Positions 32,137-44,315 of a stretch of 64,000 bases of DNA are shown here, one piece after another; positions within the stretch are counted from its first letter, which is position 1, and the number at the start of each line of letters is the position of its first letter. Under the pieces are notes generated by a model, which was not told the origin of the DNA, did not search any database, and was given only the letters and a program-made list of their open reading frames with translations. Location: positions 53,833 through 117,832 of the forward strand of contig VXIS01000134.1 in NCBI GenBank assembly GCA_008704415.1, in the 5' to 3' direction. Both the position numbers and the translations under genes were made by a program. This stretch comes from Sphaerosporella brunnea. Lineage: Eukaryota > Ascomycota > Pezizomycetes > Pezizales > Pyronemataceae.

Positions 32137-35100
32137 TTGTCCCATGCCGCAAGGTTGGCATCGCCATGGGACGCCCCGCTTCTTCTTCGTCGTTTTCTTG
32201 TTGTTCCCCGGCTCGCAGGCCGGGTCGTCTTTCTTATCTTCGGTAGCTCTTTCGGATCAGGGTGTAGGAGAGGAATCAATGGATGGGAACCACCTTGTAG
32301 TTACGTGTTCCCTCTCCGATAGTGATAACAAGATTCAAACCCACGCACTGATTGATTGTGGAGCTACTGGTTTTGCTTTCATCGACGAAGAATTTGCCCG
32401 CCAACATCATTTTCCCCAGTATGCACTACGCGTTCCTCGCGCCCTCGAGGTCATAGACGGTAGACCCATCTCGTCCGGAGACATCACCCACATTGTCAAA
32501 GTGGGGATGTCAATCGGCGGCCACCATGAAATGTTGCCCGCCTTCGTCACAAAACTCGGCCACTACCCGCTTGTCCTTGGCATTCCCTGGTTGAGGCACC
32601 ATGGAGTATCTGTTCGCTTTGCCTCAAACGATGTCTCCTTTGACTCCCCTCGGTGTGCAGCACATAAACCGACGAGTGTCAAGGGAGTAACCCCCGACCG
32701 ACCCCTAGACATTGCAGTAATCTCCGCCGCTTCCTTCCGACGTCTTGCTACGAACAAGAAGCAGCGATATGGTCAGCTCCAGCTTTTCTCCCTGTCGCTC
32801 TACGAAATCAACAAGGCATTAGAGCGGAAAGCAATTGACGAAGGGGACCTAAGATCACTGGTCCCTCAGCAATATCACGAGTTCCTACCCCTCTTTTCAG
32901 AAACTGTAGCCAACCGCCTGCCCCCTCATCGGCCATACGACCACAGGATACCATTCAAGGAGGGGTTCGAACCCCCCTTCGGTCCGCTGTACTCGCTGTC
33001 TCGCCCGGAGCTGGAAGCCCTCAAGGCCTGGTTGGAGGAAAACCTATCGAAGGGGTTCATCAGGGCCTCCTCTTCACCCTCCGGTGCTCCAATCCTTTTT
33101 GTCAAGAAGGGGGATGGATCCTTACGCCTGGTGGTTGACTACCGAGGGCTCAATGAAGGAACGATCAAGAATAGGTATCCGCTCCCGTTGGTACGAGAGA
33201 CACTGATGAGGCTCTCCAAGGCTCGCTGGTTTAGCAAGTTGGACGTCCGCGGAGCTTACAACCTGATCCGGATGGCAGAGGGCGAGGAGTGGAAAACGGC
33301 CTTCAGGACCCGATATGGACTATTTGAATCCCTGGTGATGCCATTTGGTCTCACCAACGCTCCTGCTGACTTCCAACGTTTTATCAATGATACCCTCTCA
33401 CCGTTTTTGGACCGCTTCGCCTCTGCCTACTTGGACGACATCCTGATATATTCGGACACCCTCGAAGAGCACCAAGACCACATCCGACAGGTCCTTCATC
33501 GGCTTTCGGAAGCCAGGCTGCACCTCAAGCCAGAGAAATGCGAGTTTCACCAACGAGAAGTTAAGTATCTGGGGCTTATCATTGGTGTCGACGGCATACG
33601 AATGGACCCGGACAAGGTTGAAGCAGTAAAAGCTTGGCCAACCCCGGAGAAGCTGAAGGATGTCAGAGCCTTCCTGGGATTTGCCAACTTCTACCGTCGA
33701 TTCATACGCTCCTACTCGCAGGTGGTGCGACCACTCACCCGCCTGACTCAGAAGGATGTGCCATTCCAATGGACCAAGACCGAACAGGAAGCCTTCGACA
33801 ACCTCAAGACAGTGCTTCACCACCGCCCCAGTCCTCCGCCGCTTTGATCATGACAGGGACTGTCATTGTGGAAACAGACGCCTCCGACTACGTCTCCGCA
33901 GGCATCCTGTCACAGTACGACTGACGATGGCATCCTCCACCCTGTTGCGTACTTCTCCAAGAAGCATTCCCCTGCAGAATGCAACTACGAGATTTACGAT
34001 AAGGAGTTGATGGCTATCGTCCGTGCCTTTGAGGAGTGGCGGCCCGAACTTCAATCTGTGGAAAACCCAATCCAGGTGCTCACCGACCACAAGAACTTAG
34101 AGTATTTCACTACTACCAAGCTCCTGAATCGACGTCAAGCACGATGGTCCCAGTTCCTGTCGCAGTTTAACTTCAAAATCGTTTACCGTCCTAGGAAGTC
34201 TGGAGGAAAGCCGGACTCGCTAACTCGCAGATCAGGAGATCTGCCTAAGGAGGAGGATGAGCGCATGACTGAAAATTTTTCCGTCGTCATAAAGCCCCAC
34301 CAGATCGTCCACCTCCTGGCCGATGGCCCTCCTGCAGGGCCTCCTCCGCCACCCGACCCCGTCCCCGATGCTGCCCCACTACCCCCAGAAGATGAAGCAG
34401 TGACGCTTGCCCACCTGTTCCGAGAAGCCTACGAGGTGGACTTATTCCCTTCCCAGGTCCTTGGAATGCTGCGGGATGGAGTTCGCCACAGCCGACGTAT
34501 TACATTGGCAGAATGCGCTCAGGAAGATAACCGACTCACCTACAGAGGTAAGCTTTACGTGCCAGAATACGAACCCCTCCGGCTGCACTTGATGCAACAA
34601 CACCACGATGCCCCCGTCGCTGGTCACCCAGGAAGATCCAAGACTCTGGAATTGCTTTGCCGTACCTACTACTGGCCAAAGATGCGGCAGGAAGTGGAAC
34701 GGTATGTCCGCAACTGCCACATCTGCCAACGCTCTCGGACCGGCCGCCATGCCCCCTATGGCATCCTACGACCTCTTCCTATCCCGGAACGTCCCTGGCA
34801 GGACATCTCAATGGACTTTGTTACTGGACTCCCGTGGTCGCAAGGCTGCGATGCTATTTGGGTTGTGGTTGACCGCCTTACCAAGGAGCGCCACCTGACT
34901 CCTTGTCGGACCAATATTGATGCTGCCGGGCTGGCTGACCTCTTCATTCAGCACGTATTTCGTCTTCATGGCCTGCCACTCACCATAGTCTCGGACCGTG
35001 GCCCTCAGTTTGCATCGGATTTCTGGGAGCGTATCTGTGCGAGGCTTGGTATAGAACGCCGCCTTTCGACAGGCCTTTCACCCGCAGACTGATGGACAAA

Positions 35101-35886
35101 CCGAACGGATCAATGCGGTCATGGAGCAGTACCTCCGGGCATATGTCAACTATCTACAAGATGACTGGGCCGACTGGCTGCCGCTGGCCGAGTTTGCAAC
35201 CAACAACCAGGCATCGGAAGCTCATGGTTCATCACCATTCTTTGCCAACAAGGGCTTCGATCCTCGTTACCAGTTTGATCTGTCCCCTGCGGCCCCCAAC
35301 AATGTTGATGACCGCAGAGCCTTGACCACCGCCAGGACGTTGTCGGAAATCCATTCGCATCTCCGCACGGAACTTCTACGGGCACAGATGAGGTATCAAG
35401 ATAATGCTGACGAGCATCGCATACCGGCTCCCGCCTACCAGGTTGGGGACAAGGTCTGGCTCGATGGACCGGAATTGGAAGACCCGACGCCCTGCCAGTA
35501 AACTGGATAACAAGCGTCATGGCCCGTTCGAAGTTACCGAGAAGGTCTCGGCATACGCCTACCGACTTCGGCTCCACGAAGGCATGCATGTCCACCCAGT
35601 CTTCCATGTCTCCCTCCTGGAACCGGCACCCAATGATCCCTATCCGGGACAACGCCAGGACCCACCACCGCCGGTGGAGATTGAAGGGCGAGCAGGAGTG
35701 GTTTGTTGATCGGATACTGGATTCGAGGCTTCATGGACGCTGGCGTAAACTCCAGTATTTGGTCAAGTGGACCGGCTACGATCAGCCGAAGTGGGAACCA
35801 GCTGAGCTGGTCAATGGCCTAGAAGCTATCGATCGCTTCCATGAGGCCTATCCGGATAAGCCTGGGCCTCTTCCCGAGGAAGACTG
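32114..35886 (+). pseudogene. pol of the Gypsy element (PR-RT-RH-IN-chromodomain), frameshifted
   Basis: Starts in a frame overlapping the end of gag by 23 nt. Protease: LIDCGATGFAFIDEEFA, with Cys where Ser/Thr is usual. RT: LRLVVDYRGLN and [11 protein letters not shown] one-base insertion near 33810 and another shift near 33920 break the polymerase/RNase H junction. RNase H follows ([28 protein letters not shown]). Integrase has H-H-C-C (HHDAPVAGHPGRSKT...CHICQ) and catalytic blocks (DISMDFVTGLPWS, IVSDRGPQFAS). An extra base near 35072 disrupts HPQTDGQTER, and two more shifts lie near 35480 and 35700. The C-terminal chromodomain (RKLQYLVKWTGYDQPKWEP) ends at 35886. Chromodomains in this group target heterochromatin. 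Confidence 0.9.
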
Positions 35887-35921
35887 AGCTTCGCCGGAGC
35901 TCAGCCATAGGAGGGGGATAC

Positions 35922-36435
35922 TGTCACGGCGCGAGTTTGGATGGAGTTTTCCGACGAAGCTACCGGCTTTTACTCTCAATGAAATCGGCTAGAACTCTCA
36001 GATCTAAGGCTTCAAAGGATGCTGATTCATTTGCTGTTCTCAGATTTACCCCCCCGTGGATGGTTGTCACGTGGCGAGGTTCGGAAGTGGGGGTTGTTTG
36101 TGGTGTCGTGATGAGGCTCTGTAGGGAGGCTAGGTGGGGTGGCTCCGAGCCGAGGTTATGTTCGGCTACCACGTGGCGCGGGGCACCGCGATCACGTGAG
36201 TGCTATAAGGGGCCTTCGCTTCCGCTTTGTTGTTTGTTTTCCTTTTCCTCTTTACTGAACCTTCGTATGTCAATCTGAGTACCTTCGTTCCAATCGGAAC
36301 CCTGACCGTGCGCGTCGCGCCTCTCGTCCTGCCTCCGGATCCAGTCCTGACCCCTCGTTCCTGAACCTGTTCGATAACCCTCTGTACGCGAGTACCTTGG
36401 GCCCCTCCAGCCTGTTCCCGACCCTCTCCGTTACA
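35922..36435 (+). repeat. 3' LTR of the Gypsy element
   Basis: 514 bp. Differs from the 5' LTR mostly by transitions, several at CpG (for example CATGG against CGTGG). Confidence 0.92.
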
Positions 36436-38261
36436 CTTATGGCCACAGCATGCCATAGGTTATCCGAACGGCATCCATAGCGGCAGATGCAGATTTTGCA
36501 GTCGATGCGATGTCTCGTACCACACGCAAGCAAGGCTATTCAGTCGTGTGCGAGGGCATGCCACGCAAGACACGGCATGCGCTGCACGTAATCGATGTGT
36601 CACGCCGCAGGGCTGAGGCCGCGCACATGTTGCATGCAGAAATCGAGACGGCGTCATTCTCTCCTGGCACGCGCAAATCAAGTATCATTTGTCTGGCTGC
36701 CATAACATGGTTGCTGTATATGCGGTCAAATGCGTGGGAGTGGTGGTGTGAAATACGGCATAGGTGCGTGAAAGGGGCATATGACACGTTCCATGATAGC
36801 GGAATTGTTAGGCAAGACCGAGATCGATATCTATGGTATTGGGCTGGGTTGAGCATTTTGTGCGTGTAGGGATTTCGAGAAATGGATGCCGGAAACATGA
36901 TACCCCACCGGGCTCAAGAGTTTGCAGCCGGGATGCAGCGAGGGCCTGCGGGGCCGGCTCTCCAACAAAGTCAGCCTAGTTCGCCCTGGCTATGTGCACA
37001 GGCCATTGAGACCAGTGGCAGTGCGCGTGTCCACCCACGTATATGTTAGCGCATCTGGTTGACTACTCAGGGATGTCAGTAGTCCGGGGTGCCCGGGGCC
37101 TGGCTTTCCCAGCCTGGATGGGCCAAACTGGCTGCAAGACCGTTCGCGTTGTGACGTCAACTGAATTGCCTATTCCCAGATTGATTGCCTGAGGGACCCG
37201 GCCGCGGGAGATAATATCACCCATGTAGAGACAGTGGATGTATATATGTTGTTGTTGTAAAGTGCAGGCCCATGTGGCATTGACAGACCGACAGCGAGGC
37301 TGAACTGGTGGCTTTACTCAATCTTGGGACTTGCCCTTGTACTCAATTCGTATGTGGATCCAAATGAATGCATGGTTTACGCTTTATACTGCTGCTATTG
37401 GTGGTGATCTGGCGAAGATGCTGCTGAGAAAATGCGTGATATCAGGGCCGCAATGCTCTCAGCACCCAGTCAAAACAGGCGGGCGAGCTTGGACGTCTGC
37501 TACAAGCAACCAGTCAGGCGGGCTTTTTGGGTCAGCCCAAATGTCCCACCCTGTCTGCCAGCGCTTTGAGCGATGTCCGCTAGAGATTGGCCACTGCGAG
37601 TTGCGGGGTTCAATCGAAGCGGATAAACGTATCAGGATCTGTAAGGTTATAGCAAACACTTATATAGTCATGCCCTTCTAGTAGGCCCTTTCCGCGGCGA
37701 ACATGTGTATGTGCTTTACATTTCAGAGCAGTAGCTGATAGCATGGTTGTCGTATTTGTCATCAGGTGGTCTCCATTGCGAGCCGCAGCCCAGACAGCCA
37801 GCCAGGGTTTTTGATCAGCCCACACGCGCCCAAGGTAGCCGGCCAAGCAGGCGGGCTGTTGAAAATACTGTCAGGCAGCAAGCAGCTGAGATCTATAAAA
37901 GAAACAGCATTCGTTTACCACAACCATGAACTGATTCCAGCATGTACCAATGCGTTTACAATCAGCTCATTGACCGCTCGTGTCCTTTTGGGCATAGCAA
38001 TTGTCAGTGTAAAGTTGAATTCAAACAGAGCCCAATACACGTAGAAATTGCCCCCTCTCAGGATACTTTGAGAGCTAGTGTACAGCCTAATGGAATTGAT
38101 TGAATACGAGAAACTACTACATACTGCAAAGCCTACAGGCTCGTGGTTTGCAGGGATGGTTACGGGAACCTCTGGAGCGGCGATAAATCTGCCCGCATGA
38201 AGCCCCCAACACCTACCAGCCCATCAACTATCCACGCACAATCTCAACACGCCAAACGAAT
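36436..38261. other. About 1.8 kb without a supportable gene
   Basis: Open frames at 36510-36869 and 37331-37681 have no supporting features. The phrase CAGGCGGGCT and other GGGC/GCCC-rich words recur at about 37480-37560 and 37800-37860. Confidence 0.4.
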
Positions 38262-38921
38262 TTAGTATAAGTGATAAACTCTGAAGTTATCACGTCCTTT
38301 ATTCATACACAATCGCAGTTTGCACTGTTCACAAGACCACTGTGTTTGAGGTAGAGTGTCAAAAAATCCCCTTGCCCAGGAGATTCCAGCGGCACCACCA
38401 ATAAACACTCTGTGAATCGGGAGAAATAGTGAGATGTTCTGGCACAAGAGGTCTTTCTGTGTCTATAAGCGACTCAGTAGTCGCTTTGACGTACTAACCA
38501 GCAGGGCCACCGACTACTTCTTTGCGAGTGAGGCCAGCGTTCATCAGCCCCAAAGCACACTCGGAACTGAACTCCCTATGGCTCATCAATGCAACACCCG
38601 CACCGCTCTGTAAGACAATGTACTAGCTGCATATGATGGAGTCGAGGACCCAAAACAGCGTGCTCCGATTACTTCTACAGAGTAAGGACAACATCGTAAA
38701 CGTTTAAAAAAATGCACTCACATTCTCAGCATTGAATGTGTTTTCCCCGATATTCCGGGTGAACTTGTATACACATTTCTACAAAGGGCAAGGATTGCGC
38801 TGGCACTCCGCATAGTTTGACGTTTCCTTACCGTCAGGTACGAGAATGTTGTAGGCCCACCGGCATTGACATCAAATCCAGTCCGTAAACCAGATCTCGG
38901 TATACCAGCCTTCGAAGCCAT
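38262..38921 (-). CDS. Small four-exon gene, unknown function
   Basis: Exon 1 38921-38832 (30 codons, MASKAGIPRSGLRTGFDVNA start), intron 38831-38779 (53 nt, GTAAGG...TTTGTAG), exon 2 38778-38722 (KCVYKFTRNIGENTFNAEN), intron 38721-38608 (114 nt, GTGAGT...TTACAG), exon 3 from 38607 (SGAGVALMSHREFSSECALG and LTRKEVVGGPAG). The first three exons join in phase. A fourth coding-like block (38447-38262, RVFIGGAAGISWARGFFDTL) follows another GT...AG stretch, but the join is not in phase as drawn. No signal peptide; no family recognised. Good donor and acceptor sites are the main support. Confidence 0.4.
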
Positions 38922-39646
38922 TGGTTGTGTTGTGGTTGCGCGCGCACATGTCTTCTTGCTGGTGATTTGCTGAGTCGTTGTATGTTGAGGCGCCGAGGGT
39001 AGGTGTAACTCAATTCTAGCCTTTTTATGAGATTCCTACCAATTCAACGACCTTGCGTGAGGGCCAGGATTTGTTTAACAATATTGCTCGTTGTATTTAA
39101 AGCGGGTTCAAAAACACAAGGACGGTAAAGACTCTGGGAGATACAGCTTTGTGGGCCGCAAGGATATATTTCAGCACCTGTAATGCAAGGTGTCAAAGCT
39201 GATCGTTCAGACAACGCCAAAATAGATTACAGAGAATCGCGCATGAGAAGATTGAAAGGGTTGTAGCACTCCTTCTGGAAAGGTGATTCATTAAGTGGTT
39301 CACGCTCATTGAAGGGTATCAACATCAGCCACCTTACATACGGGCTGTTCCACCAGCACACAGTCATTTCATCAGAGAAGGAAAACCCACCGATTCAATT
39401 TTGCTTTTGCTTCACATTGGGTGTGATGCTTTACCTTTGACATCGGAAACATGACGATACTGCTGCATAGTCATCCGGAGGGTCTTCTGGCCACAACAAG
39501 CTCGATGGTGACACGGTTGGTGCTGATCTGGACCGAAGCCTTCCGTTAACCAGCAGTGTCCACATTGACTTTGACCAATCACAAAAGAGATGAGTGCAAG
39601 ACATGGGAAAAAATATCTCTAGCTCGTAGAGCGGGCTTAACAAACA

Positions 39647-39964
39647 GTGACCAACTCAGTCCCTAATCCCAGAGCAAACACCAATGGCTTTGTGCAAGCA
39701 AGAGCCACAGACCGAATGTTTCTGCGTATTAACACGTTGATCAACTCTGGGATCCTCGTCATTAAAGTAACAGTGCTGCAGCCCCACGACCAGCTTTGTG
39801 TGGCATGGTTAGGCGGCGGCGTTGTAGCTTATGCGTCAATCAGGGATATTGTTTACCATCGTGGAGTGTTTTATGACGGGGGAAACATACCATTTCTGGC
39901 CGAAGAGCACAAACTCGAGAACCTAATGCACACCATGTCCCCCGTGCAAACACTCGGTTGTTGA
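39647..39964 (+). pseudogene. Actin-family C-terminal-like fragment
   Basis: The frame reads GFVQARATDRMFLRINTLI, then VTVLQPHDQLCVAWLGGGVV, then YHRGVFYDGG. Order and spacing resemble the last part of actin-related proteins: a helix after the PGF motif, then V-x-V-x-x-P...W-x-GG-x-x, then Y-D-x-x-G. The preceding nucleotide-binding regions were not found within 1.5 kb, and the upstream sequence changes frame, so this is more likely a remnant than an intact gene. Similarity judged by eye only. Confidence 0.35.
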
Positions 39965-40660
39965 AAACACCCCACGGACTGCACGGACTAGACACGAACC
40001 GGAACGTGCAGACTGTCGTGGGGTTGTAAACAGATATTGCCATTACCAATGCCGGTCACTGGTTACCGACATTCATCGCAGCATCTGTGTAACTTGGGAC
40101 TCCTTCAAACTAGGAAAAGGCTACATACGAGCCGGAGCGGGGACAAAGTGGTAGTGACCGCACAATAACGCCCAGTTGGTACCAAGACATGCCCACACGT
40201 GAAAAGATGACCTGAACTGAACAAAACGTTGCCTGTAGAAAAAGGAGAAATATGAATTGGCACAGTGTCGAAAGGCAGTCAGATGAAACGGTTAGTGAAA
40301 ACAGAATTGTCAAGTAGGGTGCGGCGTATGGGCCAAATGACGGATGGTGCAGGGCGATGCTGCAGGTTGAATGACACTTGAGGTACCTAGCTGAAAGACT
40401 AGCGTGGGTTGAACCAGTAAGGAAAAGCGACCTCTTCATCGTGCTTACGACCACCTAGCACAGTTAGGGACTGGGTAGTAGCCTAAACCGTGAATTGTCA
40501 CGCGTGTAAAATACCGTGGGGAAGGGATCTGCCTTGACGGGACTTCGTTTAGTTTGAACTGCACTCTTCTGATTTGCTCCAACACCATCCATTGATACGC
40601 GACTTTCACTGTCCACTAACTTCGAGAGTGCCCTTCGAGTGGCACGACAACAAGCACGCA
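39965..40660. other. No supportable gene
   Basis: One minus-strand frame (40110-40454) has a serine/leucine-rich product without features. No repeats seen. Confidence 0.4.
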
Positions 40661-40661
40661 T

Positions 40662-41880
40662 TCACAGGCAATCCAGAAATGAAAGACATTGCTGAAAAAA
40701 AGTCAGATGGATGGAGGTACAAAACGTTCTGCAGATTCTGCGTACAGGGCAAAAACGATGCGGGCGCCGAGAGCGCGCCGCGGACTGATCGACGGTGTCT
40801 TCAAAGCTACCATGGCGGGGGGCACGAACATGGGTGGAGGACTGACTAGCAGCTGGAAAACCGGAAATCTGGCAGCCACGAGGACTGATAGCGGAAGTCA
40901 CGTCACTGGAAGAAACCTGACGGATGGCAGCAGAGGCAGACTTGGAGTGGTCGGCAAAGGCGGGAGCATCCACGGCGGGTGAGACATTGGCTGAGGAAAC
41001 ATAGGCGGTAAGACCACCGTTGACATGGTCTGCAGGGGCGGATGCACACCAGACGGGAAAGACCTCGTCAGAGGCGGTGGCAGTTGTTCCAGGGAAAGCA
41101 ACCGTGGGAGATGCAGAACCAGAGCCATCAACAACTGTCTCTCTCAAATTCAAACCTCTAGGTCTCCAATTGGGAGATGTCTCTGTCCAGTTGGAACTTC
41201 TGTAGGTCCAATTGGTTTTTCTCTCTCCCCGATTGGATTTTATCTCTCTCCGATTCGGTCGTGACTATCTCCGATTCGATCATCTCTCTCCCCACTCTGA
41301 ACGCAACCACTGTATCATTCCTCTTTGCGGTCTCTTTTTTCAGCGCAACCACGTCATTCTCCTGCTTTGCCATCTTGCAATGGCTGCGGCCAGCTTCCTC
41401 CTCAAGAAGCACTCCCTTGGTCTAGAGTTGACAACCAGCCCCGAGGGTAGCACCCTCGACGCGGATTTCTACCGCAAACACGTCCTGCTCTGCGGCATCG
41501 ACTCGGGTATCGGCAGACGCAAACACCTTCTCCGCTGCCAGCCTATTCTCCGCAGCCTTTACCCGTGTTGCCAAAGGTCCCAGCTTCTCATCCACCTTCT
41601 ATTTGGGAAGAAGGTGGATAGAGCACAGAGCTGGTAGCTCGAGGTTCGTGACGCTTCACAGTCTGTGTTCGCCGCATTGTTAGGACACCGGTTAGACGTG
41701 GCTATCAGGGTCGCCCGTTCAGTGCGGATCTCTGCCATACTGAAGACTGCAGTAAAACCGTTAATCAGCACGGTTCCAAACACCTTAGGTAAAAATTCTT
41801 CCTTGATAGTTCTCATCATGCATCTTGCTGTTTCACCTTGGCCGGTGTCAAGCCCCAGGTTGCCTACAAGATGATGCAAT
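40662..41880 (-). pseudogene. Decayed coiled-coil gene, paralogue of the gene at 42735-43230
   Basis: Minus-strand reading: 41879-41600 (VFGTVLINGFTAVFSMAEIR), then after a shift KVDEKLGPLATRVKAAENRL and AAEKVFASADTRVDAAEQD, a stop, then 41412-41158 (a strongly charged heptad helix with VTTESERDKIQSGREKNQLD), and finally a Ser/Ala-rich frame 41153-40662. The block around KVDEKLG...AAE aligns at DNA and protein level with the second exon of the gene 1.3 kb upstream. Indels and stops suggest decay. Confidence 0.45.
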
Positions 41881-42734
41881 ATGATTGTGGCAGAGAATAG
41901 TGTTTTGAGTAGCCACCCTAATTGTTTTACTCCAAGTGCTTTTGCAGTTATCTAGATCGTAGTAACATGAACAATAGCGACATATCTGATATCTATAGCT
42001 CTGAGGGTAAAAAAAACATAGCTGCAGGCAAGCTCGCGCCGGGATGATGCCTTCTTGTGGGATTGGTGGGGTGCTGGTCTGGTAACAGCGTGTCCGGATG
42101 ATTGTTTTCTGGACGAGTACGCCTCCATAAGAAAAGAAAATCTTGCGAACCCACTGACAACTATAGGCCCCCGCAGTCCACCTTCACGGTGGCACAATGC
42201 ACGTTCAGCCCAATCTAACTGGACGAAAATCTATAGTACCTTTGGTCAGACCGTATGGCGTCACCAGGGATTAAAACAGCCCGCATCGAGTCTGAAACGC
42301 AGTTTTCTCGCCATTTGCGCCATCGCAAAACGGTGCGGTGTCCGTGTCTGAATCGATGTGCTCAGCTCTAGCCAGTGGTTGCTGATTCTACCATGCCATA
42401 TTTTGAACATTGTGTGTCAGGGTTTCCTAGCATCTACTATTCACAGGGACGGGTCTCGTACTGTAAACCATTCTTGTATTTTGCTAACTGAATACCCCCA
42501 GCACTTCATCGCTTTTGCATTTACAACAGCACTGCCACATTCATTGTCTCTTGGTGCTGAGATATTCCTTTTGGCGTTTCTCGGGACCATGGCATCAGCC
42601 ACCTACATCATTCCAGGCCATGGGGTTCTTCCCAGTCAGAATTTCTTTGCACCAAACCGTGTACCGGTCCTGCCGGGAAAGGGTGACAGCAGCGCAATCG
42701 GCCGCGCCAGCACTCTGCAGTGGGAATGCCGCTA
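41881..42734. other. Spacer containing dispersed repeat copy 2 (42018-42072, minus)
   Basis: The minus-strand copy of the 57-bp repeat found at 2202-2258 is here, followed by an A-run (42009-42016). A plus-strand frame at 42358-42939 overlaps the minus-strand coiled-coil gene and is probably its shadow. Confidence 0.4.
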
Positions 42735-43230
42735 TCAGTGCGTATCTATCCTTGGTGGTGATCTCGAAGGCATCTCCAGGTCGGGCGCATCGACGAGTGT
42801 GTTGGCGCCCACCAACACCCTCTCCGCTGCCAGCTTCTTCGCTACAGCCTTTACCTGCTTGGCCTGGACCCCCAGCTTCCCATCCACCTTCGTCTTCAGA
42901 AGAAGGTGGGGAGAGTGTCGAGCTGAGAGCCCAATCTGAGCAGTGTCAACACAAAACCTTTCACTACAGCACAAATCTGCATGGGCGACGATGGCTATGT
43001 GAAACAATATCGTTCAGACCATACGCAAGCTGGAAAAGCGTGTAACACCACTCGTTGGCGGCTTTCTGGTTGCTCGCCGTCAAGCGTGCAACCGGCACTC
43101 GGCACCACTTGGTGTGGTTGTCACTGTTCGACAACCACTCATCGCTACCTACGAAGCTGTGCTTCAGGGCCAGGAGCATCTTGAGGATCTCGGGTGCCTC
43201 CCATGGGTCTTTGTAAGGTGAGTTTCCCAT
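42735..43230 (-). CDS. Two-exon small coiled-coil protein, 141 residues
   Basis: Exon 1 43230-43006 (75 codons: MGNSPYKDPWEAPEILKMLL to LFQLAYGLNDI), intron 43005-42936 (70 nt, GTTTCA...GCTCAG), exon 2 42935-42735 in phase (KTKVDGKLGVQAKQVKAVAK, KKLAAERVLVGANTLVDAPD, TGA). Exon 2 has a short amphipathic helix shared with the paralogue at 40662-41880. The product ends early relative to the longer coil in the paralogue, so it may be truncated. Function unknown. Confidence 0.45.
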
Positions 43231-43617
43231 CTGGTCAGGTTAGCAACGAAACGTGCGCGATGAGATGATCAGCGGAAGCAAAAAAGCAACCAGACTGTGG
43301 GAATAATGCAATAGTTCGTGATGTCCGAAGTCGCAATTCATGCGTTTTACAGTGCAGGGGCTCCTACATTGCATTTGTAGATTTTGCGTTTGTGGTGTTG
43401 TCGTCGCGTATTAGACATGTGTAGGCAGGTGAGTCGTTGAAAAGAGGGTGGTGTTGCGCGGGGAAGGTTGTTCTTCGGTTCTGCAAATGACCCTGCAGAG
43501 ATCCCGCCTCTGGAGCTATACATTATCTGTTAATCCGAAGATGTGTATGCTGGTTGGGCACTGAAGCTGTGACCCGTAGGTGGAGTGTGTATTGGGTGAA
43601 TGTGAAGGTGGCCATCC
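43231..43617. other. No feature recognised
   Basis: Probable 5' region of the minus-strand coiled-coil gene. No repeats or open frames of note. Confidence 0.4.
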
Positions 43618-44305
43618 TTAGGTATGACAGGTCCCATCACTGGCACGCACTCGATTTATAACATCTACCGTCATGTTCTGAGGCATTCGAACTGATGGAG
43701 GTCCAACACTGTCGACAAATACCGTATAGTGCAACCTGCCCCTTGATGGGCAAGCAGCAACGGCTGCCTCTATCATGGTGCATACACCGCTACCCGGCAA
43801 GGTATCATCCCCACCGGTGAAAGCTTGATAATAAGAGTTGCCCAACCATCGCGCGAAGCCTGGCAACTAACTAGCTACAGGAGCGAAGAGCATTCCTTGT
43901 GAACAGCTTGTTTGAGTGTTGGAGACACTGCCTCTCCTGGGTCATTTCTAAGCGCTGATTATTGATGCAGGTGAAACTATCATAAAGAAACGAAATCACT
44001 TGCTTGAGGTCTCCTGCAGGAGTCTGTTGTTGCATAAGAATTGGATGAAGTAAAGGAACCATCGTCCGTTGTTGACCACCACCACCATCACCACCACCTG
44101 CCGTCCGCCACTCACAACACCCGGCACCAATCAGCACCTCGGGTTCATAGGCTACAGATTGCGTGCTCACTCGGCAACTCAACATCCCGCTCGGCTGGCC
44201 GTTGCTGCACTTCGACACGTACATCAACCGCCTGCTCTGCCTTAAACACGCGCTCGAAGGCCGCATAGTTCTTTAAATGCTGTAACAGGCACCGTATCAA
44301 CACAC
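43618..44305 (-). pseudogene. Coding-like minus-strand blocks of unknown function
   Basis: Starting just beyond the solo LTR, one frame reads LLQHLKNYAAFERVFKAEQA and then VELPSEHAICS before a stop. A second (to 43871) reads EPEVLIGAGCCEWRTAGGG and then DLKQVISFLYDSFTCINNQR. A third, 43866-43618, reads RWLGNSYYQAFTGGDDTLPG and LHYTVFVDSVGPPS. They could be exons of one gene, but I could not find convincing joins. The Gypsy remnant ends about at 44300, so this sequence lies outside it. Confidence 0.3.
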
Positions 44306-44315
44306 CAGTGAGAAC

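Larger units (their letters stand above)
30321..36435 (+). mobile_element. Ty3/Gypsy chromovirus, structurally complete but frameshifted
   Basis: LTRs 30321-30834 and 35922-36435 enclose gag, protease, RT, RNase H, integrase and a chromodomain in standard order. The LTRs differ at about 15 of 514 positions by my count (about 3%), so the insertion is not recent. A polypurine tract (AGGAGGGGGATAC) precedes the 3' LTR. Bases next to the two LTRs (GAGGG, CTTAT) do not match, so there is no target duplication. One stop in gag and about five frameshifts in pol inactivate it. Copies of the same family are at 44473-55909 (minus) and 59411-63085. Confidence 0.92.

Noticed and set aside
44041..44110. 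His-rich stretch (seven consecutive His codons) on the plus strand
   Set aside because: Simple CAC/CAT repeat; the opposite strand reads as a Gly-rich linker in a more plausible coding block.
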